DNA from: Megachile rotundata
Taxonomy: Eukaryota; Arthropoda; Insecta; Hymenoptera; Megachilidae
DNA length: 64,000 bases
Reading direction: 5' to 3'
Assembly: GCF_050947335.1 (NCBI RefSeq)
Contig: NW_027473328.1
Coordinates: 2,108,001 to 2,172,000 of the forward strand
Shown: piece by piece, positions 31,919 through 48,913 of the stretch
How positions within the stretch are numbered: the stretch's first letter is position 1
How the letters are laid out: each line of letters starts with the position of its first letter
The notes under the pieces: generated by a model
The model's database searches: none
Told to the model about the DNA's origin: nothing
Seen by the model: the letters and a program-made list of their open reading frames with translations, nothing else
Program-made: the position numbers and the translations under genes

Positions 31919-31993
31919 CACCTCAGAATCATAAACAATAATACATTCACAACCACAAAATAGCAATAATACATTTACATTCTCCCATACACA
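31919..31993. repeat. D1 diverged module, shortened
   Basis: Reads CCACCTCAGAATCATAAAC and then directly AATAATACATTCACAACC. The CTCACAATCAC segment of other D1 copies is missing. B2 shares the deletion at 51,961. Confidence 0.8.
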
Positions 31994-32382
31994 ATCATAA
32001 AATCACAATAATACAGTCACAATCATACAATCACAATCATCAAATAGAATCATACTATCACAATCATACGATCACAATCATACAATCACAATCATACAAT
32101 CACAATCATACAATCACAATCATAGAAGCACAATAATACAATCACAATAATACAATCACAATCATACAATCACAATCATACAATTGCAATCATACAAGCA
32201 CAATCCTGCAGTCGCAATCATACTATTACAATCATACAATCACAATCATACAAAAACAATCATACAATTACAATCATACCATCGCAATCATAAAATTACA
32301 ATCATACAATTACAATCATAAAATCACAATCATACAAAAACAATCATACCATCACGATCATACAATCGCAATCATACAATTA

Positions 32383-32430
32383 CCATCTCAGAATCATAAA
32401 CTCACAATCACAATAATACATTCACAAACA
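32383..32430. repeat. D1 diverged module, truncated
   Basis: Begins as D1 (CCATCTCAGAATCATAAAC) but switches to consensus repeat after AATACATTCACAAAC. The AATAGC and CATTTAC part is absent. Homologues are at about 52,426 and 54,554. Confidence 0.75.
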
Positions 32431-32950
32431 TACAATCACAATCATACAATAACAGTCATACAATCGCAATCATATAAATACAATCTCCTAAAAACATTGA
32501 TATAATTACAATCATACAATCACAATCATACTGTCACAATCATACAGTCACACTCATACAGTCACGATCATACAATCGCAATCATACAATCACAACCATA
32601 CAATCACAACCATACAATCACAATAATACAATCACAAACATACAATCACAATCATACAATAACAATCATACAATCGCAACCATATAAATACAATCTCCCA
32701 AAAACATTGATACAATCACAATCATACAATCACAATCATACTATCACAATCATACAATCACACTTATACAATCACAATCATACAATCACGATCATACATT
32801 CGCAATCATACAATTTCAACCATACAATCACAACCATACAATCACAATAATACAATCACAAACATACAATCACAATCATACAATAACAATCATACAATCG
32901 CAATCATATAAATACAATCTCCAAAAAACATTGATACAATCACAATCATA

Positions 32951-33030
32951 CAATCACAATCGTACAATCACAATCGTACAATCACAATCGTACAATCACA
33001 ATCGTACAATCACAATCGTACAATCACAAT
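32951..33030. repeat. CpG island, short run
   Basis: Five TCGTA units, one CpG each, followed by CAATAATACAATAAC. Confidence 0.85.
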
Positions 33031-33110
33031 AATACAATAACAATCATACTATCACAATCATACAATCACACTCATACGGTCACAATCATACAATCACACT
33101 CCTACAATCA

Positions 33111-33264
33111 CAATCGTACAATCACAATCGTACAATCGCAATCGTACAATCGCAATCGTACAATCGCAATCGTACAATCGCAATCGTACAATCGCAATCG
33201 TACAATCGCAATCGTACAATCACAATCGTACAATCACAATCGTACAATCACAATCGTACAATCA
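33111..33264. repeat. CpG island, long run with six double-CpG units
   Basis: Two one-CpG units, six double-CpG units and three one-CpG units. It is preceded by CACACTCCTACAATC as in the other long islands. Confidence 0.9.
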
Positions 33265-33890
33265 CAATCATATAATCACTGTCATACGATCACAACCTTG
33301 CAATTAAAATCATAGAATCACAATCACACAATCACAATCATACAATCACAATCATACAATGGCATTCATACAACAACAATCATACAATCACAATCATAAA
33401 ATCGCAATCATACAATCGCACTCATACAATCACAATCATACAATCACAATCATACAATCACAATCATTCAATCACCATCATACAATCGCAATCATATAAA
33501 TACAATCTCCCAAAAACAGTGATACGATCACAATCATACAATCACAATAATACAGTCACAATCATACAATCACAATCATACAATCACAGTCATACAATCA
33601 CAATCATACATTCACAAAAATACAATCACAATCATACAATCCCAATCATACATTCGCAATCATACAATCACAATCATAGAAGCACAATAATTCAATTACA
33701 ATAATACAATAACAATCATACAATTACAATCATACAATCGCAATCATACAAAAACAATCATACAATTACAATCATACCATCGCAATCATAAAATTGCAAT
33801 CATACAATTACAATCATAAAATCACAATCATACAAAAACAATCATACTATCACGATCATACAATCGCAATCATACAATTACCATCTCAGA

Positions 33891-33965
33891 ATCATAAACT
33901 CACAATCACAATAATACATTCACACCCACAAAATAGCAATAATACATTTATATTCTCCCATACAC
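33891..33965. repeat. D1 diverged module joined to a CpG run
   Basis: D1 form with CATTTATATTCTCCC (T for C in CATTTACA). The CpG run at 33,978 follows almost at once, an arrangement seen only here, at 53,939 and at 56,066. Confidence 0.8.
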
Positions 33966-33977
33966 AATCATAAAATC

Positions 33978-34122
33978 ACAATCGTACAATCACAATCGTA
34001 CAATCACAATCGTACAATCACAATCGTACAATCACAATCGTACAATCACAATCGTACAATCACAATCGTACAATCACAATCGTACAATCACAATCGTACA
34101 ATCACAATCGTACAATCACAAT
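33978..34122. repeat. CpG island of ten one-CpG units
   Basis: Ten consecutive TCGTA units with TCACAA between, so one CpG per unit and no double-CpG form. Confidence 0.9.
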
Positions 34123-34965
34123 CATACAATCACAATCATACAATCACTGTCATACGATCACAACCTTGCAATTAAAATCATAGAATCACAATCACACAAT
34201 CACAATCATACAATCACAATCATACAATCACAATCATACAATCAGAAACATACAATCACAATCATACAATCGCAGTCATACAATCACAATCATACAATCA
34301 CAATCATACAATAACAATCATACAATCGCAATCATATAAATACAATCTCCCAAAGGCAATAATACAATCACAATCATACAATCGCAGTCACACAATCACA
34401 AGCATACAATCACAACAATACAATCACAATCACACAATCGCAGTCATACAGTCGCAATCATTCAATCACAATCATACAATCACAATCATACAATCACAAT
34501 CATACAATCACAATCATACAATCACAATCATACAATCACAATCATAAAATCACGATCATACAATCGCAATCATATAAATACAATCTCCTAAAAACATTGA
34601 TACAATCACAATCATACAATCACAATCATACAATCACAATCATACAATCACAATCATACAATCACAATCATACAATCACAATCATACAATCACAATAATA
34701 CAGTCACAATCATACAATCACAGTCATACTACCAGAGTCATACAATTACAATCACACAATCACAATTACAGTCACAATCATTCAATCACAATCATACAAT
34801 CGCAATCATATAAATACAATCTCCCAAAAACAATCATACAATCACAATCATACAATCACAATCATACAATCACAATCATACAATCACAGTCATATGACCA
34901 CAATCATACAATTACAATCATACAATCGCAATCATACAAAAACAATCATACTATCACGATCATAC

Positions 34966-35069
34966 AATGGCAGTCATACAATTACAATCTCAGAATCACA
35001 AACTCACAATCACAATAATACAATCACACCCATAAAATAGCAATCATTCATTTGCAATCTCTCATACAC
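34966..35069. repeat. D2 diverged module
   Basis: D2 form with CATTCATTTGCAATC before CTCTCATACAC. The homologue is at 57,151. It is the last D module of B1. Confidence 0.8.
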
Positions 35070-36762
35070 AATCATAAAATCACAATAATACAGTCACAAT
35101 CATATAATCACAATCATTCAAATACAATCATACAATCACAATCATACATTCGCAATCATACAATCACAATCATAGAAGCACAATAATTCAATCACAATAA
35201 TACAATAACAATCATACAATTACAATCATACAATCGCAATCATACAAAAACAATCATACAATTACAATCATACCATCGCAATCATAAAATTACAATCATA
35301 CAATTACAATCATAAAATCACAATCATACAATCGCAATCATATAAATACAATCTCACAAAAACAGTGATACGATCACAATCATACAATCACAATAATACA
35401 GTCACAATCATACAATCACAATCATACAATCACAGACATACAATCACAATCATACATTCACAAAAATACAATCACAATCATACAATCCCAATCATACAGT
35501 CGCAATCATACAATCACTCTCATACAATCACAGTCATCCTACCACAGTCATACAATTGCAATCATACAATCGCAATTACAATCACTATCATGCAATCACA
35601 ATCATACAATCACAATCATACAGTTGAAATCATACAAGCACAATCCTGCAGTCGCAATCATACTATCACATTCATACAATCACAAACATACAATCACAAA
35701 CATACAATCACAATCTTACAATCACAATCATACAATCACAATCATACAATCGCAATCATACAATCACAATCATACAATCACAATCATACAATAACAATCA
35801 TACAATCGCAATCATATAAATACAATCTCCCAAAGACAATAATACAATCACAATCATACAATCGCAGTCATGCAATCACAAGCATACAATCACAATCATA
35901 CATTCACAACAATACAATCACAATCACACAATCGCAGTCATACAGTCACAATCATACAATCACAATCATACAATCACAATCATACAATCACAATCATACA
36001 ATCACAATCATACAGTCACAATATTACAATGACAATCATTCAAAAGCAGTCATTCAATCACAATCATACAATCACAATCATGCAATCACAATAATACAAT
36101 CACAATCATACAATCACAATCATACAATCGCAATCAAACAAAAACAATCGTACAATCATAATCATACCATCACCATCATACAATCACAATCATACAATCA
36201 CAATAATACAGTCACAGTCATACAATCGCCATCATACAATCACAATCCTGCAATCGCAATCATGCAATAACAATCATGCTATCGCAATCATACAATCACA
36301 CTCATAAAATGAGAATCATACAATCACAATCATACAATCACAATCATACAAGCACAATCATAGAAGCACAATAATACAATCACAATAATACAATCACAAT
36401 CATACAATCGCAGTCATACAATCACAATCATACAATCACAATCATACAATCGCAATCAAACAAAAACAATCGTACAATCATAATCATACCATCATCACCA
36501 TACAATCACAATCATACAATCACCATAATACAGTCACAGTCATACAATCACCATCATACAATCACAATCCTGCAATCGCAATCATGCAATAGCATTCATG
36601 CTATCGCAGTCATACAATCACACTCATAAAATCAGAATCACACAATCACAATCATACAAGCACAATCCTGCAATCGTAATCATGCAATAACAATCATACT
36701 ATCGCAATCATACAATCACACTCATAAAATCAGAATCATACAATCAAGACCATACAATCACA

Positions 36763-39700
36763 ATGATACAATCACAAACATACAATCACAATCACACAAT
36801 AACAATTATACAATCGCAATCATATAACTACAATCTCCCAAAAACATTGATACAATCACAATCATACAATCACAATCATACTATCACAATCATACAATCA
36901 CACTCATACAGTCACAATCATACAATCACACACATACAATCACAGTCATACATTCACAATCATACAATCACACTCATACAGTCACAATCATACAATCACA
37001 ATCATAGAATCACAAACGTGCAATCACAATCGTGCAATCACAACCATGCAATCACAATCATACAATCGCAATCATACAATCACAATCATACAATCACAAT
37101 CATACAATCACAACCATACAATCACAACCATACAATCACATTAATACAATCACAAACATACAACCACAATCATACAATAACAATCATACAAACACAATTC
37201 TGCAATCGCAATCATGCAAAAACAATCATACTATCACAATCATACAATCACACTCATACCGTCACAATCATACAATCACAATCATAAAATGACAATCACA
37301 CAATCACAATCATACAATCACAATCATACAATTACAATCATACATTCGCAATCATATAAATACAATCTCCCAAAAACAATCATACAATCACAATCATAAA
37401 ATCACAATAATACAGTCACAATCATACAATCACAATCATACAATCACAGTCATACAATCACAATCATACAATCACAATCATACAATCACAATCATACAAT
37501 CACAATCATTCAATCACAATCATACAATCGCAATCATATAAATACAATCTCCCAAAAACACTGATACAATCGCAATCATACAATCACAATAATACAGTCA
37601 CAATCATACAATCACAATCATACAATCACAATCATACAATCACAGTCATACAATCACAATCATACATTCACAAAAATGCAAATCACAATCATACAATCCC
37701 AATCACACAGTCGCAATCATACAATCACTATCATACAATCACGGTCATACTACCACAGTCATACAATTACAATCATACAATCGCAATTACAATCACTACC
37801 ATGCAATCACAATCATACAACCACAATCATACAATTGCAACCATACAAACACAATCCTGCAGTCGCAATCATACAATCGCAATCATACAATCACAATCAT
37901 ACAATCCTAGTCATGCGACCACAATTATACAATCACAGTCATACAGTCACAATCATAAAATCACAATCATACAATCACAATCATACAATCACAGTCATAC
38001 AATCACAGTCATACAATCACAATCATACAATCACACTCATACAGTCACAATCATACAATCACAATCATAGAATCACAATCGTGCAATCACAATCGTGCAA
38101 TCACAACCATGCAATCACAATCATACAATCGCAATCATACAATCACAATCATAGAATCACAATCACACAATCACAACTATACACTCACAATCATACAATC
38201 ACGATCATACAATCGCAATCATACAATCACAACCATACAATCACAACCATACAATCACGTTAATACAATCACAAACATACAACCACAATCATACAATAAC
38301 AATCATACAAACACAATTCTGCAATCGCAATCATGCAAAAACAATCATACTATCACAATCATACAATCACACTCATACCGTCACAATCATACAACCACAA
38401 TCATAAAATCACAATCACACAATCACAATCATACAATCACAATCATACAATCACAATCATACAATCACAATCATACAATCACAATCATACAATCACACTC
38501 ATACAGTCACAATCATACAATCACAATCATAGAATCACAATCGTACAATCACAATCGTACAATCACAACCATGCAATCACAATCATACAATCGCAATCAT
38601 ACAATCACAATCATACAATCAGAATCACACAATCACAACTATACAATCACAATCATACAATCACGATCATACAATCGCAATCATACAATAGCAATCATAC
38701 AATCACAACCATACAATCACAACCATACAATCACAAACATACAACCACAATCATACAATAACAATCATACCAACACAATTCTGCAACCGCAATCATGCAA
38801 TAACAATCATACTATCACAATCATACAATCACACTCATACCGTCACAATCATACAATCACAATCATACAATCACAATCATACAATCACAATCATACAATC
38901 ACAATCATACAATCACAATAATACAATAACAATCATACTATCACAATCATACAATCACACTCATACGGTCACTATCATACAATCACAATCATACAATCAC
39001 ACTCATACAATCATAATCATACAATCACAGTAATACAATCACAAACATTCAAAAGCAGTGATTCAATCACAATCATACAATCGCAATCATTCAATCAGTA
39101 TCATACAATCACAGTCATATAATCACGATCATACAATCACAGTCATTCAATCCCAATCATACAATCGCAATCATATAAATACAATCTCCCAAAAACATTG
39201 ATACAATCACAATCATACAATCACAATCATACAATCACAATGATACAAGCACACTCATACAATCACAATCATACAATCACGATCATACAATCGCAATCAT
39301 ACAATTACAACCATACAATCACAACCATACAATCACAATAATACAATAACAAACATACAATCACAATCATACAATAACTATTATACGATCACAACCATGC
39401 AATTAAAATCTCAGAATCACAATCACACAATCACGATCATACAATCACAATCCTACAATCACAATCATACAATCACAATCATACAATTAGAAACATACTG
39501 TCACAGTCCTACAATCACAATCATACAATCACAATCATACAATCACAATCATACAATCACGGTCATACGATCACAACCATGCAATTAAAATCTCAGAATC
39601 ACAATCACACAATCACGATCATACAATACCAATCCTACAATCACAATCATACAATCAGAATCATACAATCACAATCATACAATCAGAAACATACTGTCAC

Positions 39701-42060
39701 AGTCCTACAATCACAATCACACAACCACAATCATACAATCACAATCATACAATGGCATTCATACAACAACAATCATACAATTACAATCATAAAATCGCAA
39801 TCATACAATCGCACTCATACAATCACAATCATACAATCACGATCATACAATCACAATCATTCAATCACAATCATACAATCGCAATCATATAAATACAATC
39901 TCCCAAAAACACTGATACGATCACAATCATACAATCCCAGTCATGCGACCACAATCATACAATCACAGTCATACAGTCACAATCATAAAATCACAATCAT
40001 ACAATCACAATCATACAATCACAGTCATACAATCACAATCATACAATCACACTCATACAGTCACAATCATACAATCACAATCATAGAATCACAATCGTGC
40101 AATCACAATCGTGCAATCACAACCATGCAATCACAATCATACAATCGCAATCATACAATCACAATCATACAATCACAATCACACAATCACAACTATACAA
40201 TCACAATCATACAATCACGATCATACAATCGCAATCATACAATCACAACCATACAATCACAACCATACAATCACATTAATACAATCACAAACATACAACC
40301 ACAATCATACAATAACAGTCATACAAACACAATTCTGCAATCGCAATCATGCAATAACATTCATGCTATCGCAATCATACAATCACACTCATAAAATCAG
40401 AATCATACAATCACCATCATACAAATACAATCCTGCAATCGCAATCATGCAATAACAATCATGCTATCGCAATCATACAATCACACTCATAAAATCAGAA
40501 TCATACAATCACGATCATACAATCGCAATCATACAATCACAACCATACAATCACAACCATACAATCACAATGATACAATCACACACATACAATCACAATC
40601 ACACAATAACAATTATACAATCGCAACCATATAAATACAATCTCCCAAAAACATTGATACAACACAATCATACAATCACAATCATACTATCACAATCATA
40701 CAATCACACTCATACAGTCACAATCATACAATCACAATCATAGAATCACAATCGTGCAATCACAATCGTGCAATCACAACCATGCAATCACAATCATACA
40801 ATCGCAATCATACAATCACAATCATACAATCACAATCATAAAATCACAATCATACAATCACAAACATACAATCACATTAATACAATCACAAACATACAAC
40901 CACAATCATACAATAACAATCATACAAACACAATTCTACAATCGCAATCATGCAAAAACAATCATACTATCACAATCATACAATCACACTCATACCGTCA
41001 CAATCATACAATCACAATCATAAAATCACAATCACACAATCACAATCATACAATCACAATCATACAATTACAATCATACAATCACAATCATACAGTCACA
41101 ATCATACAGTCACAATATTACAATGACAATCATTCAAAAACAGTCATTCAATCACAATCATACAATCACAATCATACAATCACAATAATACAATCACAAT
41201 CATACAATCACAATCATACAATCGCAATCAAACAAAAACAATCGTACAATCATAATCATACCATCACCATCATACAATCACAATCATACAATCACAATAA
41301 TACAGTCACAGTCATACAATCACCATCATACAATCACAATCCTGCAATCGCAATCATCCAATAACAATCATGCTATCGCAATCATACCATCACACTCATA
41401 AAATCAGAATCATACAATCACAATCATACAATCACAATCATACAAGCACAATCCTGCAATCGTAATCATGCAATAACAATCATAGTATCGCAATCATACA
41501 ATCGCACCCATACAATCGCAATCAAACAAAAACAATCGTTACAATCATAATCATACCATCACCACCATACAATCACAATCATACAATCACCATAATACAG
41601 TCACAGTCATACAATCACCATCATACAATCACAATCCTGCAATCGCAATCATGCAATAGCATTCATGCTATCGCAGTCATACAATCACACTCATAAAATC
41701 AGAATCACACAATCCCAATCATACAAGCACAATCCTGCAATCGTAATCATGCAATAACAATCATACTATCGCAATCATACAATCACACTCATAAAATCAG
41801 AATTATACAATCACGATCATACAATCGCAATCATACAATCACAACCATACAATCACAACCATACAATCACAATGATACAATCACAAACATACAATCACAA
41901 TCACACATTAACAATTATACAATCGCAATCATATAACTACAATCTCCCAAAAACATTGATACAATCACAATCATACAATCACAATCATACTATCACAATC
42001 ATACAATCACACTCATACAGTCACAATCATACAATCACACACATACAATCGCAATCATAC
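36763..42060. repeat. Block A2 of the higher-order repeat
   Basis: Matches A1 from its first base at offset 22,982, with unit-multiple steps later. Local differences include an insertion around 39,540-39,760, where the CACGGTCATACGATCAC and GCAATTAAAATCTCAG series appears a second time, and a 70-bp loss near 41,090. It carries two changes missing from A1: CGCACCCATAC at about 41,504 and an extra T at 41,540 (AACAATCGTTACAATC). No gene is present. Confidence 0.8.
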
Positions 42061-43525
42061 AATCACAATCATACAATCACAATCATACAATCACAATCAT
42101 ACAATCACAGTCATACGACCACAATCATACAATTACAATCATACAAACACAATCATAGAAGCACAATAATACAATCACAATAATACAATCACAATCATAC
42201 AATCACAATCATACAATTGCAATCATACAAGCACAATCCTGCATTCGCAATCATACTATTACAATCATACAATCACAATCATACAATCACAATCATACAA
42301 TCCCAGTCATGGGACCACAATCATACAATCACAGTCATACAGTCACAATCATAAAATCACAATCACACAATCACAATCATACAATCACAGTCATACAATC
42401 ACAATCATACAATCACACTCATAGAGTCACAATCATACTATCACAATCATAGAATCACAATCGTGCAATCACAATCGTGCAATCACAACCATGCAATCAC
42501 AATCATACAATCGCAATCATACAATCACAATCATACAATTACAATCATACAATCGCAATCATACAAAAACAATCATACAATTACAATCATACCATCGCAA
42601 TCATAAAATTACAATCATACAATTACAATCATAAAATCACAATCATACAAAAACAATCATACCATCACGATCATACAATCGCAATCATACAATTACCATC
42701 TCAGAATCATAAACTCACAATCACAATAATACATTCACACCCACAAAATAGCAATAATACATTTACATTCTCCCATACACCATCATAAAATCAAAATAAT
42801 ACAGTCACAATCATACAATCACAATCATCAAATAGAATCATACTATCACAATCATACGATCACAATCATACAATCACAATCATACAATCACAATCATACA
42901 ATCACAATCATAGAAGCACAATAATACAATCACAATAATACAATCACAATCATACAATCACAATCATACAATCACGATCATACAATCACGATCATACAAT
43001 CACGATCATACAATCACGATCATACAATCGCAATCATACAATCACAACCATACAATCACAACCATACAATCACAACCATACAATCACACTAATACAATCA
43101 CAAACATACAATCACAATCATACAATAACAGTCATACAATCGCAATCATATAAATACAATCTCCTAAAAACATTGATATAATTACAATCATACAATCACA
43201 ATCATACTGTCACAATCATACAATCACACTCATACAGTCACAATCATGCAATCGCACTCATACAATCACAATCATACAATCGCACTCATACAATCACAAT
43301 CATACAATCACAATTATACAGTCACAGTCATACAATCACCATCATACAATCACAATCCTGCAATCGCAATCATGCAATAACAATCATGCTATCGCAATCA
43401 TACAATCACACTCATAAAATCAGAATCATACAATCACGATCATACAATCGCAATCATGCAATCACAACCATACAATCACAACCATACAATCACAATAATA
43501 CAATCACAAACATACAATCACAATC
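41216..43525. repeat. 2,310-bp tandem duplication, first copy (165 units)
   Basis: Markers at 41,540, 41,872 and 42,477 recur exactly 2,310 bp downstream. The segment runs from the end of A2 into B2 and includes one D1 module. Block B1 has no such duplication at the matching place. Confidence 0.9.
42696..42781. repeat. D1 diverged module
   Basis: Homologue of 20,889 with the same CACCATCATAAAATC tail, offset 21,807 bp. Confidence 0.8.
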
Positions 43526-45835
43526 ATACAATCGCAATCAAACAAAAACAATCGTACAATCATAATCATACCATCACCATCATACAATCACAATCATACA
43601 ATCACAATAATACAGTCACAGTCATACAATCACCATCATACAATCACAATCCTGCAATCGCAATCATCCAATAACAATCATGCTATCGCAATCATACCAT
43701 CACACTCATAAAATCAGAATCATACAATCACAATCATACAATCACAATCATACAAGCACAATCCTGCAATCGTAATCATGCAATAACAATCATAGTATCG
43801 CAATCATACAATCGCACCCATACAATCGCAATCAAACAAAAACAATCGTTACAATCATAATCATACCATCACCACCATACAATCACAATCATACAATCAC
43901 CATAATACAGTCACAGTCATACAATCACCATCATACAATCACAATCCTGCAATCGCAATCATGCAATAGCATTCATGCTATCGCAGTCATACAATCACAC
44001 TCATAAAATCAGAATCACACAATCCCAATCATACAAGCACAATCCTGCAATCGTAATCATGCAATAACAATCATACTATCGCAATCATACAATCACACTC
44101 ATAAAATCAGAATTATACAATCACGATCATACAATCGCAATCATACAATCACAACCATACAATCACAACCATACAATCACAATGATACAATCACAAACAT
44201 ACAATCACAATCACACATTAACAATTATACAATCGCAATCATATAACTACAATCTCCCAAAAACATTGATACAATCACAATCATACAATCACAATCATAC
44301 TATCACAATCATACAATCACACTCATACAGTCACAATCATACAATCACACACATTCAATCGCAATCATACAATCACAATCATACAATCACAATCATACAA
44401 TCACAATCATACAATCACAGTCATACGACCACAATCATACAATTACAATCATACAAACACAATCATAGAAGCACAATAATACAATCACAATAATACAATC
44501 ACAATCATACAATCACAATCATACAATTGCAATCATACAAGCACAATCCTGCATTCGCAATCATACTATTACAATCATACAATCACAATCATACAATCAC
44601 AATCATACAATCCCAGTCATGGGACCACAATCATACAATCACAGTCATACAGTCACAATCATAAAATCACAATCACACAATCACAATCATACAATCACAG
44701 TCATACAATCACAATCATACAATCACACTCATAGAGTCACAATCATACTATCACAATCATAGAATCACAATCGTGCAATCACAATCGTGCAATCACAACC
44801 ATGCAATCACAATCATACAATCGCAATCATACAATCACAATCATACAATTACAATCATACAATCGCAATCATACAAAAACAATCATACAATTACAATCAT
44901 ACCATCGCAATCATAAAATTACAATCATACAATTACAATCATAAAATCACAATCATACAAAAACAATCATACCATCACGATCATACAATCGCAATCATAC
45001 AATTACCATCTCAGAATCATAAACTCACAATCACAATAATACATTCACACCCACAAAATAGCAATAATACATTTACATTCTCCCATACACCATCATAAAA
45101 TCAAAATAATACAGTCACAATCATACAATCACAATCATCAAATAGAATCATACTATCACAATCATACGATCACAATCATACAATCACAATCATACAATCA
45201 CAATCATACAATCACAATCATAGAAGCACAATAATACAATCACAATAATACAATCACAATCATACAATCACAATCATACAATCACGATCATACAATCACG
45301 ATCATACAATCACGATCATACAATCACGATCATACAATCGCAATCATACAATCACAACCATACAATCACAACCATACAATCACAACCATACAATCACACT
45401 AATACAATCACAAACATACAATCACAATCATACAATAACAGTCATACAATCGCAATCATATAAATACAATCTCCTAAAAACATTGATATAATTACAATCA
45501 TACAATCACAATCATACTGTCACAATCATACAATCACACTCATACAGTCACAATCATGCAATCGCACTCATACAATCACAATCATACAATCGCACTCATA
45601 CAATCACAATCATACAATCACAATTATACAGTCACAGTCATACAATCACCATCATACAATCACAATCCTGCAATCGCAATCATGCAATAACAATCATGCT
45701 ATCGCAATCATACAATCACACTCATAAAATCAGAATCATACAATCACGATCATACAATCGCAATCATGCAATCACAACCATACAATCACAACCATACAAT
45801 CACAATAATACAATCACAAACATACAATCACAATC
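43526..45835. repeat. 2,310-bp tandem duplication, second copy
   Basis: Follows 41,216-43,525 at a constant offset. One private change is visible: CACATTCAATCGC at 44,351-44,363, with T at 44,355 where the first copy has A (42,045). That T is also at 48,177 in the 3,822-bp copy. Confidence 0.9.
45006..45091. repeat. D1 diverged module
   Basis: Copy of 42,696 carried by the 2,310-bp duplication. Confidence 0.8.
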
Positions 45836-46510
45836 ATACAATAACAATCATACAATCGCAACCATATAAATACAATCTCCCAAAAACATTGATACAATCA
45901 CAATCATACAATCACAATCATACTATCACAATCATACAATCACACTCATACAATCACAATCATACAATCACGATCATACATTCGCAATCATACAATTACA
46001 ACCATACAATCACAACCATACAATCACAATAATACAATCACAAACATACAATCACAATCATACAATAACAATCATACAATCGCAATCATATAAATACAAT
46101 CTCCAAAAAACATTGATACAATCACAATCATACAATCACAATCATACAATCACAACCATACAATCACAACCATACAATCACAATAATACAATCACAAACA
46201 TACAATCACAATCATACAATAACAATCATACAATCGCAACCATATAAATACAATCTCCCAAAAACATTGATACAATCACAATCATACAATCACAATCATA
46301 CTATCACAATCATACAATCACACTCATACAATCACAATCATACAATCACGATCATACATTCGCAATCATACAATTACAACCATACAATCACAACCATACA
46401 ATCACAATAATACAATCACAAACATACAATCACAATCATACAATAACAATCATACAATCGCAATCATATAAATACAATCTCCAAAAAACATTGATACAAT
46501 CACAATCATA

Positions 46511-46682
46511 CAATCACAATCGTACAATCACAATCGTACAATCGCAATCGTACAATCGCAATCGTACAATCGCAATCGTACAATCGCAATCGTACAATCG
46601 CAATCGTACAATCGCAATCGTACAATCGCAATCGTACAATCGCAATCGTACAATCACAATCGTACAATCACAATCGTACAAT
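46511..46682. repeat. CpG island with eight double-CpG units
   Basis: Two one-CpG units, eight CAATCGCAATCGTA units and two one-CpG units. It matches the fused island at 30,488 but with two more double-CpG units. Confidence 0.9.
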
Positions 46683-48827
46683 CACAATCATACAATCACA
46701 ATCATACAATCACTGTCATACGATCACAACCTTGCAATTAAAATCATAGAATCACAATCACACAATCACAATCATACAATCACAATCATACAATGGCATT
46801 CATACAACAACAATCATACAATCACAATCATAAAATCGCAATCATACAATCGCACTCATACAATCACAATCATACAATCACAATCATACAATCACAATCA
46901 TTCAATCACCATCATACAATCGCAATCATATAAATACAATCTCCCAAAAACAGTGATACGATCACAATCATACAATCACAATAATACAGTCACAATCATA
47001 CAATCACAATCATACAATCACAGTCATACAATCACAATCATACAATCACACTCATACAGTCACAATCATGCAATCGCACTCATACAATCACAATCATACA
47101 ATCGCACTCATACAATCACAATCATACAATCACAATTATACAGTCACAGTCATACAATCACCATCATACAATCACAATCCTGCAATCGCAATCATGCAAT
47201 AACAATCATGCTATCGCAATCATACAATCACACTCATAAAATCAGAATCATACAATCACGATCATACAATCGCAATCATGCAATCACAACCATACAATCA
47301 CAACCATACAATCACAATAATACAATCACAAACATACAATCACAATCATACAATCGCAATCAAACAAAAACAATCGTACAATCATAATCATACCATCACC
47401 ATCATACAATCACAATCATACAATCACAATAATACAGTCACAGTCATACAATCACCATCATACAATCACAATCCTGCAATCGCAATCATCCAATAACAAT
47501 CATGCTATCGCAATCATACCATCACACTCATAAAATCAGAATCATACAATCACAATCATACAATCACAATCATACAAGCACAATCCTGCAATCGTAATCA
47601 TGCAATAACAATCATAGTATCGCAATCATACAATCGCACCCATACAATCGCAATCAAACAAAAACAATCGTTACAATCATAATCATACCATCACCACCAT
47701 ACAATCACAATCATACAATCACCATAATACAGTCACAGTCATACAATCACCATCATACAATCACAATCCTGCAATCGCAATCATGCAATAGCATTCATGC
47801 TATCGCAGTCATACAATCACACTCATAAAATCAGAATCACACAATCCCAATCATACAAGCACAATCCTGCAATCGTAATCATGCAATAACAATCATACTA
47901 TCGCAATCATACAATCACACTCATAAAATCAGAATTATACAATCACGATCATACAATCGCAATCATACAATCACAACCATACAATCACAACCATACAATC
48001 ACAATGATACAATCACAAACATACAATCACAATCACACATTAACAATTATACAATCGCAATCATATAACTACAATCTCCCAAAAACATTGATACAATCAC
48101 AATCATACAATCACAATCATACTATCACAATCATACAATCACACTCATACAGTCACAATCATACAATCACACACATTCAATCGCAATCATACAATCACAA
48201 TCATACAATCACAATCATACAATCACAATCATACAATCACAGTCATACGACCACAATCATACAATTACAATCATACAAACACAATCATAGAAGCACAATA
48301 ATACAATCACAATAATACAATCACAATCATACAATCACAATCATACAATTGCAATCATACAAGCACAATCCTGCATTCGCAATCATACTATTACAATCAT
48401 ACAATCACAATCATACAATCACAATCATACAATCCCAGTCATGGGACCACAATCATACAATCACAGTCATACAGTCACAATCATAAAATCACAATCACAC
48501 AATCACAATCATACAATCACAGTCATACAATCACAATCATACAATCACACTCATAGAGTCACAATCATACTATCACAATCATAGAATCACAATCGTGCAA
48601 TCACAATCGTGCAATCACAACCATGCAATCACAATCATACAATCGCAATCATACAATCACAATCATACAATTACAATCATACAATCGCAATCATACAAAA
48701 ACAATCATACAATTACAATCATACCATCGCAATCATAAAATTACAATCATACAATTACAATCATAAAATCACAATCATACAAAAACAATCATACCATCAC
48801 GATCATACAATCGCAATCATACAATTA

Positions 48828-48913
48828 CCATCTCAGAATCATAAACTCACAATCACAATAATACATTCACACCCACAAAATAGCAATAATACATTTACAT
48901 TCTCCCATACACC
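48828..48913. repeat. D1 diverged module
   Basis: Copy of 45,006 carried by the 3,822-bp duplication. Confidence 0.8.

Larger units (their letters stand above)
20241..36760. repeat. Block B1 of the higher-order repeat
   Basis: Marked by D modules and CpG islands that are missing from the A blocks. It contains a 4,129-bp tandem duplication, then a partial third copy from about 28,530, then a stretch at 30.4-36.4 kb that matches block B2 at offsets 20,043 (31,265), 20,057 (33,519) and 22,185 (35,365). The last step of 2,128 bp equals the extra tandem copy present in B2. Its tail (35.4-36.7 kb) has few D modules and leads back to A-type sequence. No gene is present. Confidence 0.8.
43225..47046. 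repeat. 3,822-bp tandem duplication, first copy (273 units)
   Basis: Markers at 43,456, 44,182, 44,787, 45,766 and 46,491 all recur 3,822 bp downstream. The unit overlaps the second 2,310-bp copy, so the two duplications are nested. End points are uncertain by tens of bases. Confidence 0.9.
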